A DNA stretch of 11,711 bases from UBA1081 sp045639185 (lineage in GTDB: Bacteria > Bacillota > Clostridia > Oscillospirales > Acutalibacteraceae): contig JAZUCO010000104.1 in NCBI GenBank assembly GCA_045639185.1, forward strand, positions 1-11,711. The letters run 5' to 3'. A program made the position numbers and the translations under genes. Below the pieces are notes generated by a model. That model did not search any database, was not told the origin of the DNA, and was given only the letters and a program-made list of their open reading frames with translations. Positions 7,178 to 11,711 of the stretch are shown piece by piece (the first letter of the stretch is position 1; each line of letters opens with the position of its first letter).

Positions 7178-7214
7178 AAAAAGTCCTTAACAGAAATTGC
7201 TTTCTGTCAAGGAC
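7178..7214 (-). terminator. T-box-controlled terminator before trpB
   Basis: On the minus strand, 7214-7201 pairs with 7196-7183 over 14 bp with one G-U wobble. A GCAA (GNRA) tetraloop caps the stem and five Us follow (7182-7178). It is the terminator alternative to the T-box antiterminator and lies just upstream of the trpB ribosome site. Confidence 0.88.
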
Positions 7215-7437
7215 GAATAAAAAGCTTATCCGCGGTGCCACCTTGATTTACGGATTGACCGTACTCTTACGGGATACCATCATACCCCCGACAACTGACG
7301 CGTGCCTGACGTTGCAGCATTTGACTGCACCCTCCGCGGTCCATTTGACAAATGTTTCTTACCCGACTCTCAGCAACACGGGCTCTCTGTGAAGGCTTAT
7401 CTGCCTTTATCTCCGCTTCAACGGTTTATATTTGATT
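7178..7437 (-). ncRNA. T-box riboswitch (tRNA-Trp type) in the trpB leader
   Basis: On the minus strand the leader carries the T-box sequence AAGGTGGCACCGCGG (7244-7230). Upstream, the Stem I region (about 7425-7330) ends with TGG at 7343-7341 followed by ACC, the position where T-boxes place the specifier codon, here UGG for Trp. The acceptor-binding bulge is UGGC, whose variable C would pair with a G discriminator base, as found in bacterial tRNA-Trp. Downstream is the competing terminator. In the known mechanism, uncharged tRNA-Trp stabilises the antiterminator and turns on the gene. Two independent tRNA contacts agree with the product of the gene below. The exact Stem I/II/III boundaries are not resolved by eye. 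Confidence 0.93.
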
Positions 7438-7443
7438 AAAATG

Positions 7444-7472
7444 ATTATAACACCATAAATTTGACTTGTCAA
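7444..7472 (-). promoter_or_regulatory. Consensus sigma-A promoter of trpB
   Basis: On the minus strand TTGACA (7472-7467) and TATAAT (7449-7444) are both perfect and exactly 17 bp apart, with TGT preceding the -10 box as an extended -10 element. The predicted start is near 7437, giving a leader of about 287 nt. Such a strong promoter suits control by attenuation rather than by initiation. Confidence 0.88.
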
Positions 7473-7517
7473 GAAAAAGATGAACAATAATTTGTCGGGA
7501 TGTTTGAACACACCAAA

Positions 7518-7595
7518 TGTAGGGACCGATCCCCTGATCGGTCCGTCAGAAGTCTCATCAAACTTTGCGGAGCGATGTGGGCATCGCTCCCTACA
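7518..7595. repeat. Short palindromic TGTAGGGA...TCCCTACA element
   Basis: This is a 78-bp element with perfect terminal inverted repeats TGTAGGGA (7518-7525) and TCCCTACA (7588-7595), extended by one A/T pair outside. Inside are two hairpins: GACCGATC/GATCGGTC (7525-7544) and GGAGCGATG/CATCGCTCC (7569-7590). It matches the architecture and end sequence (TGTAGGG) of the elements at the window ends but has different internal stems. It lies in the 533-base gap between trpB and the GH3 gene (7151-7683), which otherwise holds the trpB leader and promoter and the GH3 terminator; I see nothing in 7596-7641. Confidence 0.7.
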
Positions 7596-7641
7596 TATTT
7601 GATTTTAATTTGAGCAAAGACAGCAACAAATTCCGATTTAT

Positions 7642-7675
7642 AAAAAAACAGGAGACTGCTTATCACAGTCTCCTG
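7642..7675 (-). terminator. Rho-independent terminator of the GH3 gene
   Basis: CAGGAGACTG (7649-7658) and CAGTCTCCTG (7666-7675) form a perfect 10-bp stem with a 7-nt loop. On the minus strand it is followed by seven Ts (7648-7642). It begins 8 bases after the beta-glucosidase stop codon. Confidence 0.9.
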
Positions 7676-7683
7676 AAATTATG

Positions 7684-10122
7684 TTAAATTGAGTTGAAGA
7701 GATTCTTCATATTCTTAAGAGCATTGCCGATACCTGAAAGGATTTTTCCTGTGCCCTTGAGTGTACCCTGGTCGTTGAGGATTGTGAGAAGACCGCCTGC
7801 CATCTTTTCTGAGAAAACGCCCATACTCATTGACATCATACATCTGATGGGAATCTGAAGAGCCATAGCTTCCATCATATCCTTGTTGCCGTCATCAGGC
7901 ATCATAGCCATAATCTTCATAATGAGTCTGCAGATTTTGCCGCCTGCTCTGCCGCTCATTGAATCTTCAAGAGTGTTGTTGATTCCGAGGGGCACATTGG
8001 GGTCTCTGTGTGTAAGAGGAATGGGTCTGCCGAGAAGAGCTGTAAACTGCTCGTCTGAAACAGCCATAACGTCTGCACCGTAGTAGCAGGGAGCAACAGT
8101 TTTGTAATCAGGAATTTCTGCTGCAACTGTTGATTCAACGTTTACTGTAGCTGTGAGCTTGATATCACGGCTTGATGCACCGACAAGAACTTCAAAAGCA
8201 CCTGTTTCAACGTGCCAGTCGTGAAGATTTACGTTGTAATATGCAAATGCACGTTTGTCGAGTGTGATTGAAACTTCTTTTTCTTCGCCTGCTTCAAGGA
8301 ATACTTTGCTGAAGCCCTTGAGTTCCTTTTCGGGACGGAAGATTGTTGCATCAACGTCCTTAACATAAACCTGAACAATTTCTGCACCTGAAACTGTACC
8401 TGTATTCTTGACTTTGAATGTTACTGTTACTGTATCTGTATCCTTGATGCTGTCTGCTGAAAGCTTCATATCTGAGTACTCAAAGCTTGTGTATGAAAGA
8501 CCGTAGCCGAAGGGGAAGAGAACATCTTTCTTTGCTGTGTCAAAATATCTGTAGCCTACATAGATGCCTTCGCGGTATTCAACTGTAAGAGGATTGCCGG
8601 GGAAGTTAGCAGTTGAAGCTGTTTCTTCAAGTGCTGTGGGGTATGTTTCTGCAAGTTTACCTGAGGGGTTAACTTTGCCGAGAAGAATGTCAACAATAGC
8701 GCTGCCGCCTGCCTGACCGCCGAGATAACCGTTGAGTACAGCATCAACTTTGTCAAGCCAGGGCATTGTAACGGGACAACCACCTGAAAGAACAACAATA
8801 ACCTTTTCACATACTGCACAAACTGCATCAACAAGAGCATTGTGGCTTTCGGGAAGGCTGATATGCTTTCTGTCGTTACCTTCTGTTTCGTATGATTCTG
8901 TAAGACCAACAAAAAGAACTGCAATATCTGCATTCTTTGCGAGTTCAACAGCTTCTGCAATAAGGTTTTCTGCAGGCTTATCTGACTTTCTGTCGTATCC
9001 GGGAGCATATTCAAGGCTTACACCTTCGTTCATCAGCTCGTCAAATGAGTTGTCAAGCTTTGTGGGGTTGATAAGTGATGAACCTGCACCCTGATAACGG
9101 GGATTCTTTGCCATTTCACCGATAAGAGCAATTTTCTTTGACTTATCATGGGGTAGTGTGTTGTTTTTATTCTTGTGAAGAACCATTGATTCGCCTGCAA
9201 TCTTTCTTGCAAGAGCGTGGTGAGCTTCTTTATCGTAAACATAGTCACGGAGGTTTTCTTTTGACTTGATGATGAGGTCAAGAATTCTGTCTACACAAGT
9301 GTCAAGAACAGCTTCGTCGAGTTCGCCGTTGTTTACAGCTTCAACGATTTTTGCAGCAGCAATGCCGAATGATGTGGGCATTTCGAGATCCTGACCTGCC
9401 TTGAGACCGAGAACTTTATCGTTATTTGCGCCCCAGTCTGTTACAACGATGCCTTCAAATCCCCATTCATCACGGAGAACATCGTTAAGGAGCCATTTAT
9501 GTTCAGCGCAGTATTCACCGTTAAGACGGTTGTATGCGTTCATAACTGTCCAGGGCTGAGCTTGTCTTACGATGGGTTCAAAAGCTGCAAGATAGATTTC
9601 ACGAAGAGTTCTTTCGTCAACAACAGAGTCAACTGTCATTCTTCTTGTTTCCTGATTGTTTGCAGCAAAGTGCTTGAGAGATGTACCTACACCTCTTGAC
9701 TGAACACCCTTTACAAATGCAGTACCGATTTTACCTGCAAGATAGGGGTCTTCTGAGAAATATTCAAAGTTTCTGCCGCAAAGGGGAGAACGCTTGATGT
9801 TTGCACCGGGACCGAGAAGAACAGAAACCTTTTCTTCAAGACATTCTTCACCGAGAGCCTGACCCATTTTTTCAATAAGTTCGGGATTCCATGAACTTGC
9901 TGTTGAAACTGCTGTGGGGAAACATGTTGCAGGCTTTGAACTCATAAGTTCGCCTTTTTCTTTTTTATCTTTCTTTTTTCTCAGACCGTGAGGGCCGTCA
10001 CACACCATAATTGAGGGGAGACCGAGCTCTTCATTGTCCTGAAGATGCCAGAAATCTTTACCTGAACAGAAGTCAGCCTTCTGCTGAAGGGTCATTTTTG
10101 CAATTAAATCGCTGTGTTTCAT
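7684..10122 (-). CDS. Glycoside hydrolase family 3 beta-glucosidase
   Basis: This enzyme hydrolyses terminal beta-D-glucosides or similar beta-glycosides. It is 812 aa with no signal peptide, so it is cytoplasmic and probably acts on imported oligosaccharides. The N-terminal barrel domain (about 1-290) contains CDGPHG (41-46), GRNFEYFSEDP (116-126), KHFAANNQE (150-158) and VVTDWGA with the nucleophile D229. The alpha/beta sandwich domain (about 320-545) contains YETEGNDR (411-418), where E414 (or E412) is the likely acid/base. FPFGYGLSYTSF (537-548) leads into the fibronectin-III-like domain (about 550-665). A tail of about 145 residues follows, Met-rich near its end. The ATG at 10122 follows AGGAGG (10134-10129) with 6-nt spacing. 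The substrate could also be a xyloside; the motifs do not decide. No sugar transporter or regulator is adjacent. Confidence 0.92.
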   Translation of the reverse strand: MKHSDLIAKMTLQQKADFCSGKDFWHLQDNEELGLPSIMVCDGPHGLRKKKDKKEKGELMSSKPATCFPTAVSTASSWNPELIEKMGQALGEECLEEKVSVLLGPGANIKRSPLCGRNFEYFSEDPYLAGKIGTAFVKGVQSRGVGTSLKHFAANNQETRRMTVDSVVDERTLREIYLAAFEPIVRQAQPWTVMNAYNRLNGEYCAEHKWLLNDVLRDEWGFEGIVVTDWGANNDKVLGLKAGQDLEMPTSFGIAAAKIVEAVNNGELDEAVLDTCVDRILDLIIKSKENLRDYVYDKEAHHALARKIAGESMVLHKNKNNTLPHDKSKKIALIGEMAKNPRYQGAGSSLINPTKLDNSFDELMNEGVSLEYAPGYDRKSDKPAENLIAEAVELAKNADIAVLFVGLTESYETEGNDRKHISLPESHNALVDAVCAVCEKVIVVLSGGCPVTMPWLDKVDAVLNGYLGGQAGGSAIVDILLGKVNPSGKLAETYPTALEETASTANFPGNPLTVEYREGIYVGYRYFDTAKKDVLFPFGYGLSYTSFEYSDMKLSADSIKDTDTVTVTFKVKNTGTVSGAEIVQVYVKDVDATIFRPEKELKGFSKVFLEAGEEKEVSITLDKRAFAYYNVNLHDWHVETGAFEVLVGASSRDIKLTATVNVESTVAAEIPDYKTVAPCYYGADVMAVSDEQFTALLGRPIPLTHRDPNVPLGINNTLEDSMSGRAGGKICRLIMKIMAMMPDDGNKDMMEAMALQIPIRCMMSMSMGVFSEKMAGGLLTILNDQGTLKGTGKILSGIGNALKNMKNLFNSI

Positions 10123-10155
10123 GATTTACCTCCTGAAAATATACATAACATATTC

Positions 10156-10184
10156 ATTATAACATAAATAAAATATTTTTGCAT
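10156..10184 (-). promoter_or_regulatory. Promoter of the GH3 gene, extended -10
   Basis: On the minus strand a perfect TATAAT (10161-10156) is preceded by TGT. A weak -35, ATGCAA (10184-10179), lies 17 bp upstream. The predicted start is about 27 nt before the start codon. I see no GC-rich terminator between rmuC and this promoter, so some read-through from rmuC cannot be excluded. Confidence 0.6.
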
Positions 10185-10215
10185 CTGTTTTGCTTAATTT
10201 TTACAAAAAAGATAA

Positions 10216-11490
10216 TTATTCTGTCAGACCGAGAATATTGTCAGAGTCAAGAGAATCTGCCGCATCAATATTTTTAAGTTTTTTCTGAATAATGTCATTT
10301 CTCTTGGTTGCTTCATCAAGAGAAGTACCTGCTTCATCAATTTTCTTTCTGACTTTTGTAAGAATAGTATCAAAGTTTTCATACTGCTTTTTGATTGCAG
10401 AAAGAAGCTCTTTGATTTCGTTTGCTTTTTCGTTAACGGCAATTGTACGCAATCCCATTGCAACGGAATTGAGAAGTGCTGTAATTGTTGCAGGACCTGC
10501 AATCATAACATTGAATTCTGACTGAATTTTTTCTATAAGACCCGATTTTGAAGATGCTGCCTCTGCATAAAGTCCTTCTGTTGCAAGGTACATAATTGCA
10601 AAAGGTGTTGTCTGAGGAGGCTCAATGTATTTTGAAACTGTTTTTGCCTCTTCGATAATTCTTTTTTCAAGAGCTTTTCTTGCTGTTTCAACAGCCTGCG
10701 CATCTGCAAGGTCTGCAGCGGCACAAAGTCTTGCGTAGTCTTCCATGGGAAATTTTGAGTCTATGGGCAGATATGTAATATTCTTGCTGCCGTCACCTGC
10801 AGGAATTTTTATCGCAAATTCAACGAAGTCCTTGTGTCCCTCGGGTCTGAAATTTTTGATATACATATTTGGAAGTGTCTGGTCAAGAATTCCTTCAAGC
10901 ATATATTCTGCCCAGGTACCTCTTGTCTTGACATTTGTGAGCACTCTGTTGAGAGAAGTCACATTCTGAGTGATACCGCCTGAAAGCTCTTTCATTTCAC
11001 CCAAAGAAGTGTAGAGTTTTTCGAGCTGCCCTGAAACTGTTTTGAAAGATGAATCAAGACGCTGAGTGAGAGTTGATGTGAGCTTTTCGTCAACTGTTGC
11101 TCTCATTTCCTCAAGCTTTTTTTCGTTGCTCTGAGTCATTTTTTCAACAGATTCCGTGAGTGTTCTGAGCACCTTTTCATTCTGCACGGCATTGGCAGTT
11201 TTCATTTCAAGAAGTGACTCATTGAGTGAAGAAACAATGCGGTGCTGCACCGTCAGATTCTTTTCACTCATATCATTTATTCTGTTTTTGATTGAGTCTG
11301 CAACAAGTGTGTTTTCGCTTCTTGTGGCGGACATCTCACGTGACAAAGCTTTTTCGAGTGAGTCAATACGGGCATCTGCCGAGCCACCGTTTTTAGATTT
11401 TGATGCCTTTACGGCAAAGTATAATGCACAAAGCGAAACTGCAAGTATGCAGACTGAAATTATTATAAGTATAATTGATTCGGGATTCAT
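10216..11490 (-). CDS. rmuC: DNA recombination protein RmuC homologue
   Basis: RmuC proteins are membrane-anchored coiled-coil proteins with a nuclease-like domain that limit inversions at short repeats in E. coli; the biochemical activity is not well defined. This one is 424 aa, within the family range. It starts with a membrane helix (about 6-27), then a long Ser/Thr/Glu/Lys-rich coiled coil (about 40-185). The RmuC domain (about 140-410) follows, with GTWAEYMLEGIL (191-202) and the hallmark LPIDSKFPMEDY (241-252), in which D244 and K246 fit a PD-(D/E)xK-like core. Next come APPQ-like PPQTTPFAIMYL (291-302) and a GPATITALLNS stretch. The ATG at 11490 follows GGAGG (11502-11498) with 7-nt spacing. 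It has its own promoter and is probably monocistronic. Confidence 0.92.
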   Translation of the reverse strand: MNPESIILIIISVCILAVSLCALYFAVKASKSKNGGSADARIDSLEKALSREMSATRSENTLVADSIKNRINDMSEKNLTVQHRIVSSLNESLLEMKTANAVQNEKVLRTLTESVEKMTQSNEKKLEEMRATVDEKLTSTLTQRLDSSFKTVSGQLEKLYTSLGEMKELSGGITQNVTSLNRVLTNVKTRGTWAEYMLEGILDQTLPNMYIKNFRPEGHKDFVEFAIKIPAGDGSKNITYLPIDSKFPMEDYARLCAAADLADAQAVETARKALEKRIIEEAKTVSKYIEPPQTTPFAIMYLATEGLYAEAASSKSGLIEKIQSEFNVMIAGPATITALLNSVAMGLRTIAVNEKANEIKELLSAIKKQYENFDTILTKVRKKIDEAGTSLDEATKRNDIIQKKLKNIDAADSLDSDNILGLTE

Positions 11491-11509
11491 AAAATTACCT
11501 CCGTAACTG

Positions 11510-11538
11510 AGTATAACAGAAAACAGAATAAAAGTTAA
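11510..11538 (-). promoter_or_regulatory. Sigma-A promoter of rmuC, extended -10
   Basis: On the minus strand TTAACT (11538-11533) and TATACT (11515-11510) are 17 bp apart, and TGT precedes the -10 box. The predicted start falls right at the Shine-Dalgarno region (about 11503), so the leader would be very short, around 13 nt. Confidence 0.55.
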
Positions 11539-11569
11539 TATATTTTATAAAATTTCTTGTATACTATAG

Positions 11570-11640
11570 AAAACGGAGAGAAAAGATGATATAATAAACA
11601 ATAATTTAGCGGAAATGTTTGAAGAAATTAAAATCGAGCT
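11570..11640 (+). other. Possible gene-start remnant next to the right repeat
   Basis: GGAGAG (11575-11580) stands five bases before an ATG at 11586 that meets TAA after two codons. One frame over, the sequence from 11588 reads DIINNNLAEMFEEIKIEL and stays open into the repeat and off the window. A single-base deletion near 11589 could have broken an original frame, or the open frame may be chance. Part of this stretch (11596-11622) also resembles 7483-7508, so it may belong to the repeat family rather than to a gene. Confidence 0.3.
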
Positions 11641-11711
11641 TGTAGGGGCGTTGATCCAACGCCCGATTGTGAGCAAAGCGAACAATAACGGCTCTGCCGT
11701 TTTATTTTCCT
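11641..11711. repeat. Hairpin-chain intergenic repeat, right copy (cut by window end)
   Basis: The element begins TGTAGGGGCG (11641-11650). Bases 11645-11711 are identical to bases 1-67 at all 67 positions and in the same orientation. It contains the first two hairpins of the left copy and part of the third before the window stops. The remaining ~46 bp of the element should lie beyond the window. Confidence 0.85.

Noticed and set aside
7230..7244. T-box belonging to an aminoacyl-tRNA synthetase
   Set aside because: The gene directly downstream is trpB with its own ribosome site; no synthetase lies on this strand, and the specifier reads Trp, which agrees with trpB.
7480..7602. Plus-strand small open frame starting MNNNLSGCL and running through the 78-bp repeat
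   Set aside because: There is no proper Shine-Dalgarno sequence, and two thirds of it translates the hairpin repeat. It was kept only as part of the shared-flank observation.
7469..7666. 65-residue minus-strand open frame in the trpB-GH3 gap
   Set aside because: It runs through the palindromic repeat, the trpB -35 region and the GH3 terminator, has no ribosome site and no recognisable protein features.
8556..9094. Long open frames of up to 152 codons on either strand inside the GH3 gene
   Set aside because: They are shadows of a highly conserved coding frame and encode low-complexity Leu/Gln/Ser-rich sequence without ribosome sites.
10123..10215. Possible terminator of rmuC in the rmuC-GH3 gap
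   Set aside because: Only AT-rich, very short palindromes such as TTTTT-GT-AAAAA are present. No stem with G-C pairs precedes the T-rich stretch.
1..11711. CRISPR array, prophage, toxin-antitoxin or defence system
   Set aside because: No regularly spaced repeats, no integrase, transposase, nuclease or paired small genes were found on either strand. All sizeable genes have housekeeping or metabolic assignments.

Overview
The window looks like chromosomal DNA from a low-GC, anaerobic Clostridia-type Firmicute, most likely an uncultured gut member of the Oscillospirales/Ruminococcaceae. This is inferred from several things together: clean Shine-Dalgarno sites, sigma-A promoters (several with a TGn extended -10), a T-box riboswitch, a two-gene SufC/SufB-type Fe-S system, meso-diaminopimelate dehydrogenase, a cytoplasmic GH3 beta-glucosidase, and short palindromic TGTAGGG-type intergenic repeats. 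All eight main coding regions end in TAA. No phage, plasmid, transposase, CRISPR or defence gene is visible.

Layout. Positions 1-113 hold a chain of hairpins, nearly all of a TGTAGGGGCG...CGCCCCTACG repeat element. Plus-strand genes follow: sufC-sufB (231-1880, one operon with promoter and terminator), a homodimeric-type ABC exporter (1997-3715), a GNAT_C-like acyltransferase-domain protein (3790-4755, own promoter and terminator) and ddh (4901-5881, own promoter). A strong bidirectional terminator (5891-5926) separates these from three minus-strand genes. They are trpB (5930-7150 in full, but interrupted), a GH3 beta-glucosidase (7684-10122) and rmuC (10216-11490). Each minus-strand gene has its own promoter. 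The window ends inside a second copy of the first repeat: its last 67 bases are identical to bases 1-67.

The most notable locus is trpB. It has a consensus promoter (TTGACA-17 bp-TATAAT), then a leader of about 290 nt. The leader carries a T-box with a UGG (Trp) specifier and a UGGC acceptor-binding bulge that fits a G73 tRNA, ending in a 14-bp GNRA-capped terminator. The well-placed start codon at 7150 opens a reading frame that hits an in-frame TAG at codon 21, exactly where TrpB proteins have the residue before the FGxxGG motif (Tyr in E. coli). The rest of the gene is intact. So it is a fresh nonsense allele, a sequencing error, a recoded or suppressed codon, or a gene using a downstream start at 7039.

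The genes are mostly independent housekeeping functions: Fe-S assembly, export, lysine/peptidoglycan precursor synthesis, Trp synthesis or indole salvage, glucoside hydrolysis and DNA maintenance. They do not form one pathway. I see no convincing new multi-gene system. The points worth a second look are the T-box/trpB nonsense allele, the repeat family with its shared flanking sequence, and the identical window ends, which could mean circularity or an assembly break at a repeat.
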